In this document: positions 41,033 through 51,512 of the stretch, one piece after another
Layout of the letters: each line of letters opens with the position of its first letter
Position numbering within the stretch: position 1 is the first letter of the stretch
DNA from: Lasiosphaeria ovina
Taxonomy: Eukaryota; Ascomycota; Sordariomycetes; Sordariales; Lasiosphaeriaceae
Direction: 5' to 3'
Assembly (NCBI GenBank): GCA_033439765.1
Contig: JAULSN010000013.1
Span: 1-64,000 of the forward strand
DNA length: 64,000 bases
The notes under the pieces: model-generated
The model's input: only the letters and a program-made list of their open reading frames with translations
The model's database searches: none
Told to the model about the DNA's origin: nothing
Position numbers and translations under genes: made by a program

Positions 41033-42643
41033 ATGTCCCGATCGCCACTCGAGTATGATTTCAGGCAAATGACCTCGTTTCTCTCCATTGTTCTTCCCTG
41101 CCATGTAAACGCCCCCCTCGCGGAACTTAGACAGTACCAAGAAGGAGCCTTCGCGATTATGAAGATGCTCTCAAACGGCAGGTGCCCGAAGCTGTGCCTC
41201 CGCTCGGCCACAGACTCACCTACGTGGGTCGGGGCGCTCAAAGTGATTGACCATCTCATGGGCCTCCCGTGGTGGACTCGCCTGTGGGTTCTCCAGGAAG
41301 CCATTCTCCAGCGCGGCAAAGTCACGGCCATCTACGGCGAGATTGTGGCTCCCATGTCGCTCATCGAGGCCTCGGGCGCAATTCTGCCGCGCCACCACGA
41401 AAACGGCCTGTGCTGCAAGTCGTTTTGGCACTCGCTGCCATCCGACCAGCAGATCACGCTTGAGCGCTTCTCAAAAACGACGAGCAGCATAGAAGCGGTC
41501 CGCGAGATTCTTTCAATCATCAAGCAGAACCAGATCGAGCGACTACTATTCCTGCTGGAAAAGACGCGCGACAGACGAGCTACCGACCCCAGGGACAAGA
41601 TCTACGGCCTGCTCGGCCTCATCGAGGACTCGCCGGATCCCGTCGTCGATATTGCCCCTGACTACGAGCGAGACGTCACCCATCTCTACGCCGGCGTGGC
41701 CATGCGCTTCATCCGCCACCAGCAGAGCCTCCACGTCCTGCTCAACCACGAGATCAAGCCCGAGGCAGCTGGCAGTCACACCCTGCCGTCCTGGGTCCCG
41801 CACTGGGGCGCGACATACGGGAGCCCGACACCCAACCTCATCAAGTACCGGTTATCGCAGTACAATGCGTGGCCGTCGGGGGCGGGTAGGATGCCAGAGC
41901 TTTCCGCCGACAGCCGCGCACTCAGCGTGACTGGAAAGTACGTCGACCGCATCACAGACGTCACCCGGGCTGTGGACAAGGCAGCCACGGCGGACCTGGG
42001 CAAAACGCTCAGCGAGCTCGACGTGTGTTTCGGCGTCGACGAGGGCCACCTAGTGCAGTACCAGCCCGACGGCAGCGGCAGCGGCAGCGGCGAGGGGGGC
42101 ATGTTGCCGTACGACGCCGTGTGGCGGACGCTGCTGGGCGACCAGGTGTCCGAGGTCGACCACTCGCTCAAGATGGCGCGCACGACATTTGACCGCGCGT
42201 TTGACGGCGACGGCGTGCTGTTCCGCATGGGCCAGCTGGCCATGAACGTGCGTGGCCGGCCCGGCGGCACCGTGTTTGTCCGGGCTGACGGCGCCGTGTT
42301 CACGGCCGACGAGGTCGAGCATATCGCGCGCAAGGCCGAGCAAGAGTTCTGGTACGCCAGCGACGGCAAGGTGTTTTTCAAGACGGCACGCGGGTACATT
42401 GGCTCCGGGCCGCCGGGCACGCGCGCGGGCGATGCCGTCTACCTCATCTTTGGCAGCCTGGTGCCCGTCGTGCTGCGGCCCGCTGCCTCGTCGCACAGGC
42501 TCGTGGGGTACGCGTATGTGCAGGGCATCATGGACGGCGAGGCAACGCCGGAGCCGGGGTGGCAGGAAGCTGTTGAGTCGGGGTCTGCGGACGACCGGAA
42601 TGAAGCGGAGGATGGCCGCCCCCGTCGAATATATCTCGTGTGA
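41033..42643 (+). CDS. HET-domain protein lacking the N-terminal half of the domain
   Basis: Single exon, 536 residues from the first Met. The region from ~residue 82 ('PWWTRLWVLQEAILQ') matches the second half of the HET domain, and 'TDPRDKIYGLLGLI' (~185) is its usual downstream block. The rest ('LPSWVPHWG' ~258, 'FFKTARGYIG' ~452, 'GDAVYLIFGSLVPVVLRP' ~464) matches HET C-terminal regions. The first-half motifs (S-Y-V/H-x-W-G-D, W-I-D-x-x-C-I-N-Q) are absent and are not found in the 400 bp upstream. Either the start is lost by deletion or an upstream exon lies further left and is unrecognised. The frame is intact over 1.6 kb, so it may still be expressed. A Gly/Ser-rich linker lies near 345-355. 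Confidence 0.72.
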   Translation: MSRSPLEYDFRQMTSFLSIVLPCHVNAPLAELRQYQEGAFAIMKMLSNGRCPKLCLRSATDSPTWVGALKVIDHLMGLPWWTRLWVLQEAILQRGKVTAIYGEIVAPMSLIEASGAILPRHHENGLCCKSFWHSLPSDQQITLERFSKTTSSIEAVREILSIIKQNQIERLLFLLEKTRDRRATDPRDKIYGLLGLIEDSPDPVVDIAPDYERDVTHLYAGVAMRFIRHQQSLHVLLNHEIKPEAAGSHTLPSWVPHWGATYGSPTPNLIKYRLSQYNAWPSGAGRMPELSADSRALSVTGKYVDRITDVTRAVDKAATADLGKTLSELDVCFGVDEGHLVQYQPDGSGSGSGEGGMLPYDAVWRTLLGDQVSEVDHSLKMARTTFDRAFDGDGVLFRMGQLAMNVRGRPGGTVFVRADGAVFTADEVEHIARKAEQEFWYASDGKVFFKTARGYIGSGPPGTRAGDAVYLIFGSLVPVVLRPAASSHRLVGYAYVQGIMDGEATPEPGWQEAVESGSADDRNEAEDGRPRRIYLV

Positions 42644-43165
42644 GGCAAAGTCGAAGTGTAAAAAGGACGGGGCGTCGGGATTCATACACCCTGCCCTTCA
42701 GAGATGCCAGTTTGCCATGAACGTGTTCAGGCAGATGTAGACAGCCATCCAGCCAGCACAGCTTCCCCGCTCCATCTCGATCCCAATCTCCAATTTGCAC
42801 AAGGATACCGGATCTGGTGGCTAATTAAGTTGGCGAGCTACCTAGATCGTGATTCGTGGATTTAGGGAGTGGGAACGCACTCTAAATTGCGAATAACATC
42901 TTGGCAGAAGTTGCAGATTGCCATTCCCAGGAAGGGATGGCACTTCATCTATGTCTGCTAATGTCCTGCTTGTTGTCGGCGACTCGACGGAGATACTCAC
43001 ACCGTTAACAGGGGCGGAATATCTGCGGTCGAACGCGTAGGAATAAGACTCCCTAGCTAAAAGAACAACTGAGATTATTCACCAAGTGGTTCTGTGTATG
43101 GCCTCAGATCTGTCTGATCTGGAACTGTCGTAACCCAAAATCTGCGCCAGAATCAAAATTTCAAG
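42644..43165. other. Intergenic, promoter of the esterase
   Basis: About 520 bp with no gene seen; contains several AT-rich patches. Confidence 0.4.
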
Positions 43166-44129
43166 ATGCGTTTGAACCTTGCGTTGCCAGCCGTCGTTGC
43201 CGGTCTCGCCGGCGTAGCTAGTGCAGCTGCCGGCCGGCTGCAGCAGGTCACGGCCTTCAAAAGCACACCGACATCAGCGAAGATGTACGTCTACCTCCCA
43301 GAAAAGAAGCAGGACAAGGCACCCATCGTAGTGGCCATCCACTACTGCGGCGGCAGCGCCACGGCTTACTTCACGTTCAACAACAACAAATACGCGACGC
43401 TCGCCGACACCAAGGGCTACATTGTCATCTACCCTAGCGCGCCGTCGTCGGGCGGGTGCTGGGACGTGGCGTCCAAGCAGTCGCTCACGCACAACGGCGG
43501 CGGCGACAGCCAGACCATTGTCAACATGGTCAAGTACGCCGTCGACACGTACGGCGGCGACCCCGACCGCGTCTTTGCCACGGGCACCAGCTCGGGCGCC
43601 ATGATGGCCAACGTGCTGGCCGGCGCCTACCCCGACGTCTTCAAGGGCGTGACCGCCTACTCGGGCGTCGCCGACGGCTGCTTCTACGTCAGCGGAGCCA
43701 CAGCGGGCATGTCGTCGCCGGGCTGGAACAATGCCTGCGCCAACGGCCAGTCGTCAAAGACAGCCCAGGCCTGGGGTGATCTCGCGCGCAGTTACTATCC
43801 GGGTTACACTGGAAGTTATCCCAAAGTCATGATGTGAGCAGACCAAAGTTGTTTCTGGCCTGGGCGTCTCATTAACTTAATTACCAATAACCAGTTGGCA
43901 CGGAACTGCCGACACCACACTGCGCTATCCCAACTACGCAGAAATGCTGAAGCAGTGGTCCAACGTGCTCGCCGTCGACTTCTCCAAGAACGTTTCAAAC
44001 ACGCCAGAGGCAAAGTACACCGAGTCCGTGTACGGTGACGGGACCAAGCTCCTGGGGTTCTCTGCGCAAGGCGTCGGTCACAACGTCCCGATTCACGAGC
44101 AGGTCGAGCTTGATTTCTGGGGCATTTAG
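43166..44129 (+). CDS. Secreted carbohydrate esterase family 1 (acetyl xylan/feruloyl esterase type)
   Basis: Two exons, 43166-43833 and 43895-44129, 300 residues. A signal peptide (MRLNLALPAVVAGLAGVASAA) leads into the fold with 'VAIHYCGGSATAYF'. The Ser nucleophile lies in 'GTSSGAMMANVLAGAYPDVF' (Ser ~142) and the acid in 'IWHGTADTTLRYPNY'. The catalytic His is in 'QGVGHNVP'. The spacing and 'GGCWDV' (~92) are typical of CE1 acetyl xylan esterases. No carbohydrate-binding module follows. Probable role: deacetylation of xylan in plant cell-wall degradation, outside the cell. Confidence 0.9.
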
Positions 44130-44272
44130 TTTGGGACCGCGCGCTCGATATATGGCTGGCTCATGATCGTTTCGTCGTGGCTCGTCTGTCAGTCTATCTA
44201 TCTAGTATCCACACCGTATAAGTCCTATCGGTAAATTAAAATGAAATAAATTGTCATGTCATGGGGGGCATC

Positions 44273-45598
44273 TCATCCGCGAACAGCGGCTGCTGCTGCT
44301 CGGCCCAGAACCCCCTTTTCCTCCAGCTCCAAATCATGATCATGCGCGCCCGCAATCCACTCTGTGCTCTCGACGCCTTGCTGAGTACTCACTAGCACGC
44401 GAGGGCCGGTCCTCGCCCCGTCGGCAAACCTGACGCTCGGATACCGCCCCACCCCCGTCCTCCTCTCATCCTCGACCGCGATCCCCTCCTCCTCGTCGAG
44501 CACCTTCTTTCCCATTACCGCCACCGTCGCGCCGCCCTTGGGCGACTGCGTACGTATATACCTCCCCCCTGCCCGCGAGCACGACCGCCGTCTCCCCGCC
44601 ACGGACCCGCCGCCCCCCGACCCGGATGACGACGCGGCCCACGAGTCGAGGGCAAAGACCTGGCGCAGCAGGGCCCAGCAAAACGGTACGTTGGCGATCA
44701 CGACAGCGGTGGCTGCCTCGGCGTTGTACCACCGCAGGAACCCGCTGTCGTTGGGCATCGCCAGGTTGAAGTAACGGTTGAGGATGGCCACCACCACCAC
44801 CAGCCCGCCCAGGCTGAACACGCCGCACAGAACCAGCTTGCGCCGCAGCGGCAGCCGCGCGCGGATGATCACCGGCAGCGGGATGCACAGCATGGCCAGG
44901 TCCGACGACACGTGCAGCACCGTGACCGTGATGATGTGGTAGTGGTATGTTTTGCATTGCTCTAGTTCGAAAGTTAGCCATGTTTTTTTGTCTTGGTCTT
45001 GAGGTAAAGGGGGGTCACGTACGGTGGTCGACGGGCACCGGCACGGCCCAGTAGTCGTGGATAGGCCGGCACCACACGCCTAGGTACAGGACTTGAATGA
45101 TGACAAACGTCAGGCCACAGTAGATGGCTGTCGCCTTGACGGCCATGCTCTCGCGCAGCCCGGTCCTAGCAACTTTAGTCTCCATCTCGTGGCCGGCGAT
45201 GGCTAGCCCGGTAGATGCACTCACGTTATCCGGGCGTACAGGAACAGCAGGCACGCCTTGACGAGCCACAGCGTGGCGAGCATGAACCACTCGAGGGCGA
45301 CGAGCATCTTGCTGCCCCAGACGGCGCGGGCGACACGGTCGGGCGACCACGTCTCGGCCACGCCGTCGGCGACATAGTTGCTGCCGTTCTCGTTGACCTG
45401 GTTGGATGTCACGGCGACGCCCGTCAGCGCCACCGTCGCCACCACCATCAGGTAGTCGTCGGCTTGCAGCTGCGCGGCGAACGACGCCAGCCCCGGCCCG
45501 AACTGCAGCCCCCGCGATGCGAACCGGCATGCCACTACTACCACCGCCACCGCCCAGAGTATCCACGTGCACGCGGCTAGACCGGGGTCCACGTCCAT
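44273..45598 (-). CDS. Rhodopsin-fold (SAT4/Pth11-like) integral membrane protein
   Basis: Three exons by eye: 45598-45225, 45165-45023 and 44961-44273, 401 residues. The junction 'GTCGACCACC|AGCAATGC' keeps frame and yields the typical Cys 'QCKTYHYH' near the fourth helix. About seven helices are visible (ACTWILWAVAVVVVACRF, FMLATLWLVKACLLFLYARI, TAIYCGLTFVIIQVLYLGVW, LAMLCIPLPVIIR, CGVFSLGGLVVVVAILNRY, ATAVVIANVPFCWALL). The 'DDYLMV' motif follows the first helix. The tail is disordered with a Gly/Ser run. It is convergent with the esterase, about 140 bp away. Ligand unknown. Confidence 0.85.
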
Positions 45599-47496
45599 TG
45601 AGAATAGTTGTGTGAGGTGTGGATCGTTGATGAAGTGATTAACTGGTCAGGCCAGTTGCGTCCAGTGTCGCCTTTTGCTGTACCCAGTGGCCAGTGGGTG
45701 GGTGGTTGTTTGAATGGCCGCGTGGGCCACCTGATGGAGAGGGGTCTTGTTTCGGAACATCAAGAGCGTGGTACTTCAGCTCGGGCTGTCAGGGCGTGAT
45801 TGTATCGTCGCACTCTCAGGCCATCGGGTGGTGAGCACGAGGTGGCTTATGTCTGACAACAGCGCTTGGGTCGTGTGAGCCATGGGATGGAAAGTGCTGG
45901 GCGAGTATTGGAGATATAAGTAAAAAGTTGATTCGACGGTGGATCGTCCGTCAGGGGTCGAGGGGGGGAGTGAGAGAGAACGAGATAAAAAGAGATAAAA
46001 GATAAGGGGGGATGGGGGTAACGGCTCGAACGGTGGGTGTGTGCGCGTGTTATTAGGACTCCCTGGTAGCTGGCACTGGTTTGGAGTTGAGATACCCTTG
46101 CCGATCATCCTGTCTCTTTTAGGCTCGCGTTTCGGTTACGTCGCTTTAATTGCCGCCTTGAAGTCGTTCAACCCCCAGGCCCAGTGTTAGTTACCTTGTG
46201 TGGTCTTCTTGGCTCTAACTACAGAGTAGCGAAATTCTGTAATTAGCTTATGTTAAGAGTTCTTATCCATCGATAATTAGAGATTCAAAATCGGCGATAA
46301 ATGATATCTTGAAATTAATAGGGGCAATGGTTTAGAAATCAGTTCTATTACCATCTTGCCGAAAGTAAGTTTTGGTATCAGTGGCCGTGAAATATCAAGA
46401 AGATAAGGCCGGGTGGAGCTTCCACTTTGCTTCTTCTGACGACGGGAGAATAAAAATTAAATTACGGATACTAACGTGAGCTCCATTCTTTTGGCAGTTT
46501 TGTTCTGGAAAATTCCTCGGATGATAGCGAAGTTGACGGCTCCCGGCGGGCTCCGCTCAGTCCAAGGCTGCAGTCGCCCACGGCGGCCTGTGTGGACCCT
46601 GTCGCCTACCCCCCGCTCCGGTGCCCACTGGCTCTTTAACTCAGTTCGGTATGGCGTAAGTTAAGTTCGCCAAGGCCCGCTAAGGCCGTTGATATCCCCC
46701 CAACTCTCGTCGGTGAGCAGCGTGAAAAAGGTCAGCGGCAAATCCCCGCACGCACGATAAGACAATCGCCACTCGCGCAAAAATTAGCAGTGTCGCTGTT
46801 CAATTGCGAAAACAAAAAGAGAAAGAAAGAAGAAAAAAGTAAAAGGGTCAGCACAATTTGTCCGATTCCTTGTTAACAATCAACCGACGCCAGCCAAGGC
46901 ATTGAATGCTGCCAAGGACTGGCCAAGGAGATGCAGTGGTAAACAAACAATCACTAATATGAAAAATCGATGGGTGTTTCTGTCTTTCCTTTCCAAGGTA
47001 ATTGATGCGAGTGAATTGTCAAGTAATGGTTTTCTTGATGCATGGGTGACTCTCTTCAAGTCTTTTTGATTTGGGTATCTTGCGTGCCTGGTCCGTTCCC
47101 TACCAACCGATCCAGCGCCATGCCTCTACTATCAAACTGCCGACCGCTCCTGTCTTGTCCTTGGTCAAATGCAGATGGCGCATCAACTCTCTTAAAGGCA
47201 CCCGTTTTTGTTTCGTGCAATGGGAATTTCCCCATGGGACATACATGCACTAGAATGGTCACGAGGTCCTCCCCGCAACTCCATACCAATCGGCGAATCG
47301 CTGCCCAAGGAATCCGATGTCGCTTGGCTGGATTCGATGCAAGGGCCAAAACCCTCAAGTACTCCAACCTCGTTAGCTCCATTAGGTTGCATCTCACTTC
47401 CCCTCCCGAAATGTTTGCTACGTGTCTTGTGTCAATGTAAAGCCAGCTGTGAATTATCATTTATCCGGATTTAAATCGTTTGCTAATTATCACAAA
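45599..47496. other. Intergenic, 1.9 kb
   Basis: No supported gene. Purine-rich tracts lie at 45960-46010 and 46810-46850. Open stretches of up to 134 codons at 47042-47460 immediately precede the GH5 gene but overlap on both strands and have no family features. Confidence 0.45.
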
Positions 47497-49281
47497 ATGG
47501 CTCTTCAAGCGCCGAAAGCGTGTCTTCGTGTCCAAGGGACTGACATTGTGGATTTAGATGGGAATCGTGTTATTCTCAAAGGAGTAAGAGACGCGCCTAT
47601 CTGTTAAATCTTGGTTGCAAACTTGTTGACACAGCTTCCAGTGTGCCACGGGCGGCCACACCAACATGGAGAACTTCATCACGGGCTACCCCGGCCACGA
47701 GACCGAGATGCGGGCGGCAATGCTAGGGGTTCTGGGCCGCGAGAAGTACGACTTCTTCTTTGACAAGGTCTTGCTTCCATCTTCAACTCCCCTCTATTGT
47801 CCCATTGCAACGAAAGTCTGATGCTCCGAGGCGCGGCAACACACAGTTTCTGGAGTACTTCTTCACGTCGTCAGACGCCAAGTTCCTGGCGTCACTGGGC
47901 ATCAACTGCGTTCGAATCCCTATCAACTACCGCCACTTCATGGACGACCTCAACCCTTCAGTCATCAAGCCCGAGGGTTTCAAGCTCGTCAACCGCATCG
48001 TCGACGCCTGTGCCGCCGAAGGCCTCTACACCATCCTGGACATGCACACCTTCCCCGGCGGGCAGAATCAAGGCTGGCACTGCGACACCGGCATCCACAA
48101 GGCCCTGTTTTGGGAATTCAAGGATCTCCAGGATCGCATGGTCAACCTCTGGGTTGAGATTGCAAAGCACTATCAGGGGAATACCTGGGTACAGACTACG
48201 AAGACTACATCAGAAGTCGACTTTGTTGACATGGTGTTTAGGTAGCAGGCTACAACCCCATGAACGAGCCGGGCGACCCGGACCACGTCAACCTGCAGGC
48301 CTTCTACCGGCGCGTCGAGAAGGCGATCCGCGAGGTCGACGCACACCACATACTCTTCCTCGACGGCAACACGTACGCCATGGACTTTAGCGCCTTTAAG
48401 GAGGTGCTGCCCAACTGCGTCTACGCGATCCACGACTACGCCACCATGGGCTTCCCGGCGGGCGAGCCCTACGTCGGCTCGCCGGCGCAGAAGGAGACAC
48501 TGCAGAAGTCGTACGAGAGAAAGGTCGAGTTCATGAAGGCCCACGGCGTTCCGGTTCGTTCAGCCCCCTACGAATTCTATTTTTGCTTATAGCGGGGACG
48601 CGTGCTAATGTCGGGACTGGACCAAAAGATATGGAATGGAGAGTTCGGGCCCGTATACGCCAGCACGGACTATGCGGACCACGACAAGATCAACAGCCAG
48701 CGCTATGATCTGCTCGGGCAGCAGCTGACCATCTACCGGAAGGACCAGATCAGCTGGAGCATCTGGCTGTACAAAGACATTGGCTTCATGGGTATGTCAG
48801 GTCCTGTGATTTCCCTCCGGCGGTGTCGAGAATGATGAGATGGAAAAGAACTGACATCCGGATCGTGAGAAACACAGGCATGGTCCACGCTGACCCCAAC
48901 TCGCCGTACGTGCAGCTGCTCAAGCCGTTCCTGGCCAAGAAAAAGCGGCTGGGGCTTGACAAATGGGGCCGGGATGACGGGGCGAACTCGGATGTAGCGA
49001 GCGTGTATGCGCCCGTGATACAGCACTTCCGCGACGAGATCCCCGCGGAGTTTGTTGATGGCCGCTATCCGCAGGTGTGGCGCGTCGAGGGCCACATCCA
49101 CCGCGTGCTGCGCGAGACGCTATTCAGCGAGATCATGTGCGGCGAGTACGCGAGCTACTTTGCGGGCAAGACGCTCGACGAGCTCGACGCACTTGCTGCC
49201 TCGTTCAAAATTGAGAATTGTGTTAAGCGAGACGGGCTAAACGAGATATTGAGGAAGGACGCGGCTGTGAAAGGAGTTTAA
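47497..49281 (+). CDS. Glycoside hydrolase family 5 (cellulase superfamily)
   Basis: Six exons by eye: 47497-47583, 47642-47767, 47847-48188, 48242-48553, 48629-48791 and 48878-49281, 477 residues. The TIM-barrel fold is recognised from 'TGGHTNMENFITGYPGH' (~32-48), 'GINCVRIPINYRHF' and 'YTILDMHTFPGG'. The acid/base is in 'GYNPMNEP' (Glu ~194), with 'VYAIHDYATMGFP' following. The nucleophile is in 'IWNGEFGPVY' (Glu ~294), then 'SWSIWLYKDIGFMG'. There is no signal peptide at the N-terminus (MALQAPKACLRV), so it is likely intracellular or secreted by another route. This fungal GH5 branch is poorly characterised; the substrate (beta-glucan, glucosylceramide-like or other glycoside) is not settled from sequence. 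Confidence 0.85.
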
Positions 49282-49449
49282 GGGGCAAAAGTTGAGCCAT
49301 CTTGGGGATACCTTTTCAATTGTTCCTTTACCTAACCAACCTTGACAAAGACACTCATTTCGCCTCTGACATGCGCGCGCCCCCCATTTCCCCTGGATTT
49401 CCCATAACATTTGATTACGTTTTCCCGTGCCAGTCCTAGATAACCCCCC

Positions 49450-50091
49450 CTACTCGCCATAATACGTCCTGCCCACCAGCGCTATCGCCCGGCGGACCAC
49501 CTCGCGGTCTTGCTCAAACGTCAGCCGCTGCAGCGCCTCGTCAAAGCTCACAAACGCCACGGCATCGAATCTCTCCCTCTCCGCCGGTGTCATGCTGTCA
49601 AACGTCGGCACCTTGTCCTCGTCCGCCACCGTCGCCGCAAACCACCAGATGATCTTGACCCCGCCGCCGCCGTTGTTCCCTAGTCGCCGGATCTGCATGG
49701 CGAACGGCTCGCACACGCCGGCGTACGACCGGGACACGTCGGCGTGGTGGTCTCCGCCGCCAGGATCTCTCTGTATCTCGTCCGCATATTCCCCTGTTGG
49801 CGATGCCAGAAACAGGGGCGATATCAGGGCCGGCTCTGGGGGCGGGGCGCGCGTCGACATGTCGAGGGGCAGCAGGCGGCAGGCGAGCCCCGACTCCTCG
49901 GCCACCTCGCGCTGCGCAGCTGCCCGCCGACTCTCGCCGCAGTTGCGCCGGCCCTTGGCTAGCACGTACTCACCGCTGCGTGTGTGCAGCACCAGGATCT
50001 TGCGCGCGGCCACGCGGAAGAGCACGGCCCCGGCGCTTTCGACAAAGTCATCCGACGTGTAGAGTTCGGCCTCGGAGCAGGATGCGGCCAT
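49450..50091 (-). CDS. Nudix hydrolase
   Basis: Single exon, 213 residues. The Nudix box spans residues ~47-69: G-x5-E-x7-R-E-V-x-E-E-x-G-L is satisfied exactly (GRRNCGESRRAAAQREVAEE then SGL). Flanks 'ESAGAVLFRV' and 'VKIIWWFAATV' are the expected strands. These enzymes hydrolyse nucleoside diphosphates linked to another moiety using Mg2+. The C-terminal 'AFVSFDEALQRLTFEQDREVV' helix is common in diphosphoinositol polyphosphate or diadenosine polyphosphate-type members, but the substrate cannot be fixed. It is convergent with the GH5 gene (about 170 bp gap). Confidence 0.88.
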   Translation of the reverse strand: MAASCSEAELYTSDDFVESAGAVLFRVAARKILVLHTRSGEYVLAKGRRNCGESRRAAAQREVAEESGLACRLLPLDMSTRAPPPEPALISPLFLASPTGEYADEIQRDPGGGDHHADVSRSYAGVCEPFAMQIRRLGNNGGGGVKIIWWFAATVADEDKVPTFDSMTPAERERFDAVAFVSFDEALQRLTFEQDREVVRRAIALVGRTYYGE

Positions 50092-51512
50092 GGCTGGTGG
50101 TTTGTGTGTATGTGTGTTGGCCTGTTATCGTGTTTGACTGACAGGATATTTAATAGTCAGTGGCTCTGGGATAAGAGCTGAGGGGGTGATATCTTGGATG
50201 CAGAAGAGGTTGCACGAGTCGGCGATAAATTATTAATTCCTTGCTGTTAAGGCTCCAATAGTTAGACACCGGCAGGCAACAAAAAGGATAAGGTCATCCG
50301 AACACTAGCTGTAGCTGACTGACTTTCTCTCCACTTGTTGGAGTTGACCGACAATAGACCCCCACCTAGGAGGCTATTAGTGCCAACAAAGGAGCGGCTG
50401 CAGTTAGCCAAGGCTCCCATCCGAGTGGGACGTCCTGCTCATTCGACGCGGGAGAACGCGGACCGCAACTTCTTCTTGACGATTTCGGTGGCGCCTCAGT
50501 TATTGGCTCGTGGTGTTGACCCCCACCGGCCATTCCAAATGGATAAAAAGGCGCCATTTCTTACTTCTGATTTTTTTGGAGGTGGCGATGGATTTTGAAA
50601 CACCAACGAACTTGAACACGTACCTATCCAAAGTGGCAAAGAGTCAAGGGAGGTTCTCTGTCTTTCGGATATTCGGTTGTGGCTTCACTATAAGACTGAA
50701 GCTGATGGGATACAGAATCTAGTTCGTTGCAAGAACCCGTATCTCATTTTATTGCGCTGTGCACAGCTTGTAGTCCAACAAAGGCCAGAGATGGATGACA
50801 AGAAATTTAAAGAAACCCCTCCGCTCATTACGATAATAGAGCGTCCTAGCCTCTTAAGAATGCAGACGAAAATGGCAGAGAGCAGGTAAGAACAAGACGG
50901 AGATTACCTATATAGCATTAGAGTCACATACCTGACAACCAATGCGCTACCTCTCTGTAAGACTGCTTGAATACCCGGTGCTCTAATCTACATCTATCAG
51001 TCTACAGGACCGTCATTAGGCCCCTTCACAAGAGTTGAACGAAACCAATCAAATTCAATCGCGCCTGTCGGAAATTCAAGTCGTTCTAGAGCAACAGCGA
51101 CCATAGTACAAGACCACAAGTTTAACACGTAACGAACAGATAACTCGTGAGACACTGCATTGCAAGAGACAAAATAATTGGATAACAGTTTAATTGCCCG
51201 TCAGCTTCGAAATAGATAGTTTCCGAGACAATAGTGGTATCTAGTGTAGAAAAAGAATGCCGCCGCGCTCCAACTCCGAGGCAAAGGCGTCGCGTAAATA
51301 CGAACACCTCGCTGCAGCTGATTCACAGAAAACACTTTAAATGTGTATTATGTACTCCCCCGACCCTTGCATCAATTAAATGTCGAGCACACGCAGCAAC
51401 GACCCGCGAGGCGGGAACCAAGTCTGCTGACCCGCCTCCCACAGATTGGAGAGGAGAGCAGCACACTTGCGCCCCGCACAAAAACCAAAAGCAGCAAACA
51501 GGCCACGACGCC
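50092..51512. other. Intergenic, 1.4 kb
   Basis: No supported gene; AT-rich. Probably holds the Nudix promoter and the permease 3' UTR. Confidence 0.45.

Noticed and set aside
41776..42685. Minus-strand open frames of 210+ codons inside the truncated HET gene
   Set aside because: Antisense shadows in GC-rich coding sequence; no family match, while the plus strand has clear HET motifs.
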